From NCBI GenBank assembly GCA_029379385.1, contig CM055612.1, positions 9,982,001 to 10,046,000 of the forward strand: a stretch of DNA of 64,000 nt, read 5' to 3'. Below, one piece after another: positions 12,201 to 24,397 of this stretch; within the stretch, counting starts at the first letter, position 1; every line of letters begins with the position of its first letter. Position numbers and translations under genes: made by a program. The notes under the pieces were generated by a model that did no database searches, was not told where the DNA came from, and saw only the letters and a program-made list of their open reading frames with translations. The DNA is from Quillaja saponaria (Eukaryota > Streptophyta > Magnoliopsida > Fabales > Quillajaceae).

Positions 12201-15136
12201 GAAGGAAAATGAAGACTCTTACCCCAGATTTTTCTTTATTTTCCATAAATGCCCATGTCCATGTGGTATTGTTGGTATAATTTTTGTAGATATACAAAGC
12301 TAATCCAATCCAAAATTAACTGCGGGATTTGGATAATTAATTTTTGAATTTTAAGACTCATACACCTACCCAAAACAACATGAACAACAACAAAGAGTCA
12401 AGCAAAAAATAAAATAAAATAAAAATAAAACAACATGTTTAGAATATACCGTATAATCAATGTGTTGTATTTATTTTTCTAAATATAAAATAATATATTA
12501 AATTTAACGATCAGGTAATATTCCAATTAACTAATGCGTATTATAATTATTTCACATATTCGATTTGATTAAAAATTAATAAAAAAAATTATTTTGTATA
12601 GCCTTTTAAGAAGATTCCAACATAAAAGATCAAGAGATGGAGTATAAAAGAAATAGAGTCAGGTAGAATTTATGGATGGATTTATACATTCTATTTTGGA
12701 AGGCCAAACTAAATTAAAATTATATTATTTATTTTAAAAGAAAACTGTCTAAACATATAGGAGATATCAAGAAATAAATGAATAATGTAAAACGTATACG
12801 AAATAATTAGAAGGTTGACTAAGATTATATGATTAAGATACAAAACAACATCTATAAAGTATTGAAATTGAATATCATTTTTCTAAGAAAAATCAGTGGG
12901 TAGAAATTTTTTTTATGTTAATAATTTTTTGATTAAATTAAATTTTCGTCACTTGAAAATTTTAATAATTTATTACTATGACCTATACATTATATGCATT
13001 ATATAAGTGCACTTCCACATGTGAAGCATTTTTTTGGTTGGACTTGGTCATGAGTAGAAAAAATTTGACGAGCAATGAGAGATAGAAGGCAAAATGGCTT
13101 ACTCGGACTCTTTGTGAGGGATACACGCAATTTTATTTTATTTTTTTCATATATAATATTTTTTACATTGATTAGTTATTTGAGACTTTTCAATTGAGTA
13201 ATCAATAAAGAACTGTCTTCGTGCAGTTTAAAGAATTTATTTTCATTCTCTTCATGAGAGGCTCTAACAGCGTCAAGAATATATTGATATATCGATCACA
13301 CTTCTATTTTGGTTAATGAAATTGCTTTTAATTTATATTTCTGTTATGGATTATTTAGAAAAATATTTTAATTTTTTGATTGTGAAATGGATTAAATAGA
13401 AAAAGTGCAAGGATGTTTGAGCAGAAATTTTTGTTTTTGTTTTTTTTGTTTAATGAATAAATTATAATCATTCTTTCCAAATTTAGCGTAAATCATATTA
13501 ACATCTGCAATTTAAAGTAAATGACACTCTTTTCTCCAATTTGTTGTATTAACGGAGTCTTGTAATTCATTTTATAATTCTTAAAACATAAAATTGAAGG
13601 AAATACAATATACATATATATATATAAAATATTAGGTTGATGAAAGTTTTTTTTTTTTTTTTTTGCTACAAATGTTTTCCTCATTTTACATTTTATCTAA
13701 CTCATTAGAATTTTTAGAGTATTTTATCGATCAAAATGTAATAATTATTTTATTAAATTAGAAATAAAAATTTTGCAACACTTTTTTGGATAACAAAAAA
13801 TCATCACAACTCCTAAATCAATTATGATATATTCTCGTAGTTCAACTATAATTTTTGTTTTGTCGTTCTATCACTGTTATGCACATTTGAATAAGATTAA
13901 TGAAAAATTTGACGCATTCAACTATTAAATAAACAAGTAAAAATGCTAAAAATAATAATTAATGATTCATTTACCATAATCTCAACATTCATAACTCCTT
14001 AATTTTTATATTACTTCTTGGTAGTTGAAATAAATTATTTTTAGAAATCTAATTATTTTGGGATATCATGTAAACTATATATTTTTTTTTTCAAAGCTAT
14101 GTTTTAAAAATTGAAAAGAGATGGAATATAAAGCATATGCTATTCATATGTTATAAGATTAATTTGGATTAAAAAAAGGGAAAGAAAATTTACTCAATAT
14201 CAAACTTAAAATTTGAAATCCAAACTCTTTTCTTCAAAAATAAAAATTACTCGATCTTATAATGTTACAAGATTAAGACTTTACAAAATCATCACATTTA
14301 ATATAATAATTTTTTTGACATCAGTTCATTTTAATTTATTGTTTTTGTCTAGATTAATATTTAATTAAAAATATGAATTTAAAATAACCCAATATAGGTA
14401 AAAAAAAAAAAAAAATTAGGACAAAGTTGGAAAATAATATTAAGTAATGAAACCAAACACTATTGCAACAGCTAGTAATGAAAGTATGCAAGTTCCATAC
14501 CTAAGGACTTGCCAACACTCAGCTCAGAGAGAAAAACTTATCGTAGGGTGACTCCCCAGCTCCACGTGCTCCTTTGGGGTTACTTCAAGAACATGTCATT
14601 GTTAAAGTCTTACAAATTTGAACTCATCTTATATTTGGATAAACATCAACTTTTGGAAAGAAAATATTTGGCATTTTGGATAATCAAAATTCATTATGAC
14701 TATTAATTTGCATATATTAAGTTTTTCTTTTCTTTTTCATTTTGTATGTTACCATTTATTAGAAAGTCCAAGTATAGTTGGCTTAGTACATGAATTCAGT
14801 TTTAACTAAAAGAAAAAAGAAAAAAATAAATCACCATTCACTAATACCAAAAAATGATGAATCCAAATTATAAGGAAAACTTTTTTCTGTGATTTACTCT
14901 GAATTTTTTTTTAATTTTAGATAATAGCACATCAAACTGTTTTTACATTGCTTCAATATCTTCTCTCTTAAAAAAAAATATTAATTTTGAATAAGAGTAA
15001 CCTTAAAAGTTCACTCCAACCTTTGTTTCTCTACTAAGGATCCGTTTATTTCTTTAAAATTAGACTGTTAGTGAGGAACACAAAATTAGTATTAACAAAC
15101 CATATTCAAACTCAAACTCAAAGTAATAGTACTTTG
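12201..15136. other. AT-rich intergenic DNA
   Basis: Very AT-rich, with homopolymer and (TA)n runs (e.g. 13611-13626, T run 13647-13663). No gene, RNA gene or complete transposon recognised. The open frame at 14509-14706 shows no family features. Confidence 0.5.
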
Positions 15137-15153
15137 AATTGGTTTATAAGTAA
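15137..15153. repeat. Left target-site duplication of the SINE
   Basis: AATTGGTTTATAAGTAA, identical over 17 bp to 15331-15347 on the other side of the SINE. A perfect long duplication is the signature of target-primed reverse transcription and implies a recent insertion. Confidence 0.93.
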
Positions 15154-15330
15154 AAAGGGCTTACCCGGTGCATAAAGTGCTCCCGGGCTATTGCGGGGTA
15201 GGAGAGGGTGGGCGCACATGTACGCAGTCTTTTCCTTACATTTCTGCAAAGAGGCTTGTTTCCACGTCTCGAACCCGTGACCTACAAGTCACCAAAGGAA
15301 CAACTTACCGTTGCGACAAGGATCGCCCTC
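15154..15330 (-). mobile_element. Full-length Au-like SINE
   Basis: Short tRNA-derived retroposon, transcribed from the minus strand. Read on that strand it begins GAGGGCGATCCTTGTCGCAA (pol III A box at 15304-15316), then GTCACGGGTTCGAGACG (B box at 15265-15275), then the Au-type body GCAGAAATGTAAGG and ACTGCGTACATG, and ends CACCGGGTAAGCCC plus a short T run. This order matches the plant Au SINE family as I know it. It encodes no protein and depends on LINE machinery. The perfect 17-bp flanking duplication shows it is complete at both ends. Confidence 0.92.
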
Positions 15331-15347
15331 AATTGGTTTATAAGTAA
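15331..15347. repeat. Right target-site duplication of the SINE
   Basis: AATTGGTTTATAAGTAA, an exact copy of 15137-15153, immediately next to the 5' end of the minus-strand SINE. Confidence 0.93.
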
Positions 15348-15432
15348 TAGTATTAAAAATGGTTATGATTTTTTTTCCTAGCAATTCATAAATTTTTTAT
15401 GTTACTAAATATTGTTATTATGTGATTTAGAT

Positions 15433-17330
15433 AAATTATGTCACTTGAAGATGTTATTAGTATCGATGTTGAAAATGAAAAAATTACTAGTGCCGGAAAA
15501 AAAGATAAGTAAATCAAAAAGTTGCGTTTGGAATCATTTTGGTAAGAAAAAAATTGATGGAGAAGAAAGGGCATTTTTCAACTATTGTGGTAATAATTTT
15601 TGTGGGGATGTGGGAAAGGGACAAGTCTTAGGCAAGCACTGCGTGAGGTGTGTGACAATAAGGATTTGGATAAATTGCCAAAAAATAGAGGTCAAGGAGA
15701 AAGTTCACTTGATTCAGAGATAGCAAGTAATGAGCTTGCTAAAATGATAATCTTACAAGGATATTACCCCCTATTTATTCCAGATCATATTGAATTCAAG
15801 AGATATTTGAATACTCTTCAACCATCATAAGGTTGTTTCTTGGAACACAATTTTAGAGAATATCATGTAGACGAGAAAGAAGTTACAATGAAGCTTATGA
15901 AAGAAAATAAAGGCATAATTACTACTACTACATGTGGACAATAAAGAATTAAAAAAAGGGTTTCATGGCGATCACTGCATGTTATGTTGATGCCTCTTAG
16001 ATACTGCATATCCACTTGTTGAGGTATTTGAAAAAAGATTCACTTACAATACTTGTGTATTTTACAATTTTTTAAAAAAATTTGTTCATGTTCTTTGCCC
16101 ACATACAAAAGAAAAACTTTGTCAAGTCTTAATTAGTACTATTGACAATTGCTCAACAAATGATACTATGATAGATGTTTGTTAGAAAAGTTGGATTATC
16201 CTTCTTTTATGTTGTCTGATAAGATGATACATATACGTTGTGCTACACATGTTCTAAACAAAATTGTGAAAGCTAGATTACAAGTAATTAGAAATAGTGT
16301 AGATAAAATTCCTGATAATGTGTGGTGTTTGGACAACTACACCCAAATAAGAAGAAAAGTTTGAGCTAGAAAGTTGCCTGCCATTTGCTTATTATTTATT
16401 CTAAGAACTTAGTGCTTGATGTTGCAACAATGTGGAACTCTACTTACATTATGCTTGAAACTGATTTATAGTTTATAAGTCTATATTTACTCATTTGCTC
16501 AAATGGGAGATACATGAATATAAGATAACGCTAATTGAGAAAGATTGAGAATTTGCAAGAAAACTTTGTGGAATGTTGAAATTATTTTATGTTTATGTAG
16601 CACAGAGGAGGTGTTGGGTAGAAAATATCCAACTACACTTTTTTTTCTTTATTGGAATTTGTAATAATAGATTGGCATTGGAGTAATGATTCAATTTTTC
16701 GAACCCACATATTAAGTTAATGCCACCTAGTATGATTGCTAAATTTAATAAATATTGAGATGTAATTTCTAGTGTAATGGATGTTGCAATTTTGTTAGAC
16801 CTTAAATATAAAATGAAATTGATTGAGTTTTACTTTCCAAATATGTATGTAGATAGATTTTCAATAGAAAGTGAAGAGATTCTTTAGCTTGTCTATGATT
16901 TGGTTATGGAGTACCAATTTTGAGGTAACTTATATGCTAGCTAGAGGAGCTGAGTCCAATGAAAATTTATATCAAGATATGAGTGATGGTGGAAGTCAAG
17001 ATCAAGTTTGCTGCATATGACTTGTTCATTAAGAAGGATAAGAGAGTAATATACTTGAGAGTTAAATCTGAAGTTGATCATTATTTGGATAAAGATGCAT
17101 TGCCTAGAAGTAAGAATTTTGATATACATGAAAGGTGAATGGAATCAAATATCCAACATTACAAGCAATCGCTAGAAATTTTTTTGCTATGACTAGTATT
17201 TACATCTGAATCAACTTTTAGCACATGTAGAAGATTGGTGAGTCCAAATTAAAATAGATTGGAGTCTAACACTTTGGAAACTCTAATGTGTACACATAAT
17301 TGGTTGTGGGATGAAAAAAAATATATATAA
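15433..17330 (+). pseudogene. Decayed hAT (RICESLEEPER/Ac-like) transposase
   Basis: Remains of a hAT DNA-transposon transposase in several frames. In order: MSLEDVISIDVENEKIT from 15439, a stop and frameshift, then a BED zinc-finger half (SCVWNHFGKK ... FFNYCGNNFCGD, 15520-15610). Next, ELAKMIILQGYYPLFI near 15730; then STIDNCSTNDTMID and HIRCATHVLNKIVKARLQVI (16137-16290), the conserved hAT core. The C-terminal dimerisation region follows in pieces near 17,150-17,320: YPTLQAIA-like, FFAMTS, ESTFSTC, LESNTLETLMCTHNWLWDE. Many stops and shifts make it non-functional. A hAT-type terminal sequence at 17796-17808 probably marks its 3' end; I could not find the 5' terminus, which may be lost. Confidence 0.8.
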
Positions 17331-17795
17331 TTTTACACAATATTTATAGAGATTTTCATTCTTCTTATTCTTTATAACATGTCGATATGAATAATTATTT
17401 TTTTATTCTTTTTGTCATATGGAGGCAAAAATTATGTAGCATATGCTACCATACATGAAGTTAGAGTTTCTACAAGTACTTGAAATTATTTTTATTTTCT
17501 TATGAGTTCTATGATCTGCAGTAAAAATGGCAACGATGTTAAACTAACCTATTTTATGGTAGAGATTTTTATGTTTAGTTATTAGATTATTCTATAGAGA
17601 GTTTTAAATGTTTAGTTTAACAATTATAATTGGATGTTTTCATAATTATGTTTGATTGGTTTGAATTTGGATGTGCTGTTATTGGAGAAATTGTAGAGAA
17701 TGTTGCAAATTGTATTTATTATTATTAACGAGAAAATATTGACTCAAATTTTAAATTGATGTTGAATCGGGTCGAACTATAATTTGATCCGCTCC

Positions 17796-17808
17796 GTTAC
17801 CATCCCTA
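17796..17808. repeat. Probable 3' terminal inverted repeat of the hAT element
   Basis: GTTACCATCCCTA reads TAGGGATGGTAAC on the other strand, the start typical of Ac-like hAT termini. It lies about 480 bases past the decayed transposase, in the right orientation to close that element. No matching 5' terminus was found upstream, so the pairing is inferred. Confidence 0.55.
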
Positions 17809-17816
17809 GACTCTCG

Positions 17817-20800
17817 CGCAAATCAGCTGAAACATCACCTCGGAAGGAATGGTAATTGTATTATAGTTGTTGCCTTGTATGGCAAGTTATAATCTTTTAT
17901 TGAAGCAAACAAGAAAAATATCTACACAACTACAAAATTATATCAACGCATAATATGATAATCATAATCATTAGGTTTTCAGTCTTCCACTGTCTATACA
18001 TAGCCAATGGTTTCTAATTTGATATTCATTGCTTCTGGATTCTTATATTGAAGCCATTAGGTAGTGGACCAAATAATATTATACTATATTAAATATATGA
18101 GTGGAAATTTCTAGTGGCCAAACTATGCAAATAGTTTTTTTTATTTTGAAAAACGAACTATGTGAATGATTATGTTCTTGCCATGTAAATAGCTTCTTAA
18201 TTTACTCTTATGCCATTTGGATGAAACTAGTAAAATTAATGAATTATTAAAGGATTGATTTAGGTGTTAAAAAATATATGTTTTACTAATTGTTTGAGTT
18301 TGAATTTTCTCTAACAATAAAATCTTCGTAAATTTTATAATGTTAAAGTAGATATTTTGAATTGGTGAGATGATGATTAGAGGGAGTGAGTTTTGATGCA
18401 TTTGTTTTTGGGTACAATTCTAATTAATCAATAACATTAAAATTTTCGAAAAACCTTTCCGTTTAAGTTAAGTGTCAGAGTTTAGAGCACCATGTTCAAG
18501 CTCCGCCTGTTTCAGTCATAGTTTTTGACGCACAAGTCTTTTAATTTGGGCAATTCAGTTTTCTAAATTGTTATTTTACATAGTATCGGTTTTTCTTATT
18601 ATTTATTTATTTTTCTTAAATAGAAAAGCATTGCAGATTTTCTCATACTCGACTTGCTCTAATACAACTTTTTTTTAGGTGTGTATGTAGGTCATACCTC
18701 AAACAAAATATTAACCATATTTGTACCCTTACCAAATCACCATGGGACAAATCTATATAGTTGTGTTAATTAATACCTTAGTTGAACAAACAAAAAACAA
18801 CTGTTAATCATGTAAAATGATTCTTATTATTTTATTTTTTTTATAAAATTGTTTGATGGGCTTGGGGGTGGGATAATGATAGATGTTATTGGAACAAAAA
18901 TCACAGTTAATGAATAACAATTTTTTTCTATTATATTTATTCTTATTTAATTTTCAAAGCTTAATGTATGAATTATTACTAAAAGCTTAGCTCAAGAAGT
19001 TACTATCTATCTCTCACTTCTAGTGCTGAATTCCAGCACTCCTAATGTATCAAAAAAAATAAAATTATCTAATTACATAAAATAGATTTTTAAATACCAT
19101 TATTTTAGTTTTGACAAAAAATTAATTAAGAAATTGTTTTTCCTAACACTATTACAAGTTTTAATCAATTACTAACCAGATTATAAGTAATTCTTGCCCA
19201 ACATTACATGCAACTTATAGTATAATTTAAAATTCAATTACTAGTAGAAAAAAAAGTGACAATATGATTATCAATTCTAATCAGAAAATTTTAAACAAAA
19301 ACAAACAGCCCATAATATGCTTGTGATAGTTGTAAGATATGAAACGAGATATAGTTAATATATTTGTGAGATCCTTCTTATATAGGGGTATGGGATCCAG
19401 AGAGATTGGTAGAGTTGGAGTGGTAAGAATAACTTGTGTAGGGTACTCTTACTCTTTTTATATAATCTTTCGCGAACAAATAATTTTTCTTCTCATCTAT
19501 AGTAGGCAAGGGTGCTGTGCTATAAATATTATGTGTTTTAAGTTTTTTATCTTCTTTTCTACTTGTATTTGGCTTGGATGTTATTTTTTTTTTCTTCCCA
19601 TATTTCATTGAATGTTGAAGGGGAGTATTATATAATTCCCAACACCAATTACCCATGTAGTTTCTTCAAACCCCACCAGCTCCAATGACACTAAGATTAC
19701 TCAAAGCGATCATCCATCACCATTCAAATTACACTTTCAAGAGCTAAATTGATAGTATAGAGTAAGCCCCTAATAATTAATATTCAGGGTGAAAATAAAA
19801 TTTATTAATTATTAGATAATATTATTTATAATATTTGTCTACTTTTCTATGTTGAAAATATTTTTTTCATGTCATTTTGTTCATAGCATATAATATATAG
19901 AGAAAAATGTGACTAAAGTATGAGGGAGACTAAGAGAATTTTATGTTGAGAAGACTCATATTGTTCTACTGCTAATTCTAAAGCAAAATTCAATAGATGT
20001 CTGATCTGTTGCAAGGCTTAAAAGATGTTCCATCTCTATTTTTTTATCTTTTTATTTTTATTACTTTTGCCTGTCGGATTTGCTATACTTTTTTCCAGCA
20101 ACTTTAGTAGTTATTAATGAATTTACTTTTCTAATTTAGGCTCTAAAGTTTATCTCCAAATTTTATTTTTTTTTGTTGTTGTTGCCCAGTGTCTTAAATA
20201 AAATAAAATAAAAAATTACTTTTTAAACTCTACTTATACATTGTTTGTAAAATTATACATTCAAGTAATAAAACTTCTATATTATTAGTATATATTTTAT
20301 TGGCTTGTAACAAATTAAACATTCTAATAATTCACATTCTAAAGAAAATTTCTCAAAAAATTATTAATTAATAGTTATTACGAGTTATTACATGTAAAAG
20401 CCTTGGAACAAACATGGTTCCTCAAAATTTTATTAAATTTTATTAAATATTAGAAATTATTATATTATGAGATAATATATACAAGGGGGCTTATGTACCA
20501 TTTAATTTTCAAGTATCATAACAATAATGGTCTCTATCTAATATGAGTGAAGTATTGTGTAATTTTTTTTTCATCTCATTATCACTTTTTCTATTATTAT
20601 TTTATTTTTTTCTAAAATTTTCTGTCACACCCCTCTCAGATATATGACTGGCCAACCAAACTTCTGTAACTCTTATTTCAAAAAAAGAAACAAACACGAC
20701 ACTTGACTAAACTAAAAAGTAAAAATAAATTTTATACAACATGAGTTAGATAAAAAAAAAAATTTGTTTACTAAAACTTATAACAATTTATTAAAAATTT

Positions 20801-23128
20801 TGACAGAAACTCCCCATAAAGTAGAACATGCCCATAAAATTTAAAAACACATTCCTGTTGTTAGACAATAACAACTACAACAACAAAGACAACAAGGAGC
20901 TCCGCTCCGATTCTCATTAATATAACAATTAACTAGACTAGTACCTCACATAAGACCAGGAACCACACAGCTCTAATGTGACTGCAAACTTTCATCATTT
21001 GCTTTCAAGATTGAGATTCTGAAAAAATTACTTTGCCGCTAAACACTTGGTAAAGTCCGTTATCGATAATCGTCATTCTCGAGATCTTGCTATTAAAAAA
21101 ATAACAACAGAAGAAGGATGAGTCTTACAGACTCCATGAGTGAAAATTTTTATCCAAATGATACTAGTATCACATAACATACGTGTAGAATATATTATCA
21201 ATTAATATCAACATGTCATATATTTCAAAACTACTAAGATTGTACATATACAAATACCGAAATATAAAACTTAGTTGACACATTTCAATTAGTAAACTGT
21301 ATAATCCACTTGAAACAATCAAAGCAATCAAAGCATGCAAAGCAAGCAAATGGCCAATAAAGTAACTCAGCCCCGCACAACAGTATCTCCTCCTACTAGG
21401 TATTTACGTGCCCGCACAACAGGTTAATTCTCCGTACACAATCCATCCCACAAGGGCTGGACACTCATTTCTTTTAAAACAATTGTCAGAATCAGAGTAT
21501 TTCATATAAGAATATCAAATCAAAATATCTTAGGTGCACCTGGATTTTATTTAAAATAAAAATAATTTCTTAGAAAATTTCATTTTGTTTGCCCTTATCA
21601 ACCACAAACAATTTCAAACAAATATAATACAAATAACTCACTGAAACACTGTACTTACACATTTATTTAAATACACATATAATTAAACATAATAATTTAG
21701 TCTCCAAAGGCAACAGTTAACCATTCACCATTTACCAATCGCATTCGTCACTTATTCTTGCATTTTCATGTGTCTTTGGCTCAGCAATATGTTTCGGGGT
21801 TGAAAAACATATTTCCAAGTACTACTTAGTTTATAAATTTCGTAATTAAAATCATCTAATTACTAAAACTTATATATATCAACTTCCATGTATTTCTTTG
21901 AAACTAAATCCTTTTAGGTATTTTAACAAATACCTTGTAGAAAACTTTAATTTCGTTTCATGTATATATATATATACTAAGAAAATCAACACTAATTCCT
22001 TATTTCAATATTACTCACATTCTAAGTATTAGATTCAAATTAAGTTAACCATTTCTAGCTATCAAATGAAAAACACTTTCCTTTTCTCCCAAATAATTAG
22101 CTATAAAGATCGAGTTAGTAAACAGCAAAAATCATGTTTAACATTATGTTGCTCAGCTTTTTAAGTTAACGTTTCTAGTTAAACTTGGAGGCACATAGTT
22201 TAAATACAAGTCATATGCATAGAGTAGTTAGCTTACTTATGTATTTCATTTTTGTTTTAGGGCAAATCCCATCTAAAATATAAAGGAGATTTGCATCATA
22301 ACATCTAACTAATTTCATGGTGAAGTTACAGAAATTTTAAAGGAAAAAGGAAGAAACTGGTTTGTCATGGGCTTTTAGAGGAAGTCTTGGTAAATAGCCC
22401 ACAGCTAAAACTACCTGCCTTCATTATATTTTTGGTCTCCTTGGCTTCCAATTTAAGAGTATTGTCAAGATTATATCAATAATTCAACATGATCAAATTT
22501 ACAAACACTTCCTTTGGCTGTCAATATGTATTTATTTATATCAACGTCGCCATAACAAAAGCTAGTATATACTAGAACCAGGTAGAAGTGTATGGGTATA
22601 ATGAATAAAAATTTAAGTGTTATAATATTAAAGGAAAGGTTGAGAGCCTCACTTACAAGCTCGAGTCATGCCCTTGAGCTTAACATAGGTATACATATAT
22701 ACCTACCATTATACAAGCATGAGAAGTGGAATTACAGTAATGAAAAAGTCTAATTCTATATACAAATCATGAGGAATAGGATGTACAGGATATAAACATG
22801 TTTTAGTTTTGTTATGCATGATCCTTGTTGCCATAATTGAGTCATGAAACTAATGAGTCCAATTAAGGTCCTATACCAGGCGAATCAAACAAACCAAAAT
22901 AGGCAAGGCATTGGTCATATAATAATATGGCTTACAATTAGTGATATTCCCAACAGAGGTGTGTAAACCTTAAATACATAAGGCTAACCATCCAATGCTG
23001 ATTGTACTAAGGTTAATCCAGTTTTAAAGTACTTCTATTAAAATTGAAGATATTAATTCACTTTAGAACTTAATCAAATTCAAAATTATGAAAATGGAGC
23101 AATCACCTTAGTAAATCAATAATAGATA

Positions 23129-23166
<38 letters not shown>

Positions 23167-23651
23167 GAAACGAGAAAGGGTTTTCCTAGAATTGGAAGCA
23201 CATAAATGGTACTATTGCATCCAAATTATCATGTACACTTGGATATAATTATTAAGCTAATTGGTTCAGGCAATAGACATGCCCAGAACTATTTTGACCC
23301 ATTGTATCAATTATATCATAAACATCCATATTGCAAATTACTATGAGCAAACATGGTCCACTATGCAACTGGTTGGAAATTAAAAGGTGCGACAAAACTT
23401 ATCTCTGTTTGCAATGGAATCGTACATGTCGTGAGATCCGTCGTGGACAATAGCTTCAATTGATCTCTCTTTTTCCTTTTGGTCTGAACTGAATAGGAGG
23501 AGTAGGCAGTGCCGATAATACCGATGTTAGCTCAAGCTGTGATGCCGTGAAGAACCGTCAAGTGATACCAAGCAGGAATTTGTAAGTGGCCCAGAAATCA
23601 GCTCGGAGTTAACTAAATCTAAATCCTGCTTGAATCTTTCAAATACTTTTA
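17817..23651. other. Gene-free, AT-rich region with possible retroelement debris
   Basis: No gene recognised. Possible remnants: a polypurine-like GTTGAAGGGGAGTATT near 19,615, similar to what precedes copia 3' LTRs, and TGTCACACCCCTCTCAGA near 20,625, resembling the left edge of some plant gypsy LTRs. Neither could be paired with a second end, primer-binding site or polyprotein. Short (TA)n runs occur (e.g. 21964-21976). The ~3 kb from 20,620 to 23,640 is less AT-rich than its surroundings but has no coding signature. Confidence 0.4.
23130..23163. repeat. A34 homopolymer
   Basis: Uninterrupted run of 34 A on the plus strand. It could be a retroposon tail, but no element body or duplication was recognised beside it, so it may be simple slippage. 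Confidence 0.9.
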
Positions 23652-24394
23652 GAGTGTGCTTAGAACTACAAAAGTTATAAAATTCAATTCATTTAAACGA
23701 ATTTTAATTAAAATCTTGTGTTTGGAAATCATTACCCACAATAATTCAAATTAATTCATTCTAATTCTTATTTTTACAATTTCTTTTCATTTTGAATTCT
23801 TGTCAAAATTGGTATGATTTGTAAAAAATTCAATTAAATTTGATCATTAAAACAAATATACCCTTGATTTCTCTCTATTTCTACCCTCCACTTTCACTCA
23901 AAATATATGCTATCTTCTACACCATTTCTCCTATCCCTTCTTCTCTCCCTCCTCTGTCTCTCATTTCTGTTTTTCCACTCAATCTATAATATTTTTTTTT
24001 CTCTCTCTCTCCATCCACTGGCACATTAAGGTACCTACAAATTACTAGCTGTAATTTTTATTTTCTCAGTTAGTCAACATAGGTTCTAGGCCTCCAATTT
24101 GATATTCAATCTATTATTATGAGTTTAGGCGTATCTTTTATTTGAGAGCCTTCAAAATTAGCTATTTGAGCCTTGGACAAGGAAAACATATTTTATGGGT
24201 GCAAGAGTAAAGTTGTAAAAATATTAAATTGAATTGAATTCTATTAATTATAATTATATTCTAAACTATGAATTTTAATTTAATTTATTTAAATTCTATT
24301 AGTTTTATGATTTATTCTAAATATGAAAAATTAAATTAACTGAATTCAATTGAAATGAAATGAATTTTCTCACAAATTTGTTCCAAACTCACCC
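23652..24394. mobile_element. Tourist/PIF-like MITE (~743 bp)
   Basis: Ends are inverted: left GAGTGTGCTTAGAAC (23652-23666), right GTTCCAAACTCACCC (24380-24394), reading GGGTGAGTTTGGAAC on the other strand; 11 of 15 match. Both sides are flanked by TTA (23649-23651, 24395-24397), the target duplication of PIF/Harbinger elements, and G(G/A)GTGNGTTTGGAAC resembles their termini. The interior is AT-rich without a transposase, so it is non-autonomous. Confidence 0.65.
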
Positions 24395-24397
24395 TTA

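Noticed and set aside
19339..19680. Copia-like polypurine tract and LTR-like sequence
   Set aside because: Only one weak motif; no second LTR, primer-binding site or polyprotein was found.
20620..23640. Gypsy LTR-like start TGTCACACCCC
   Set aside because: Suggestive edge only; no matching right end, duplication or coding domain could be shown.
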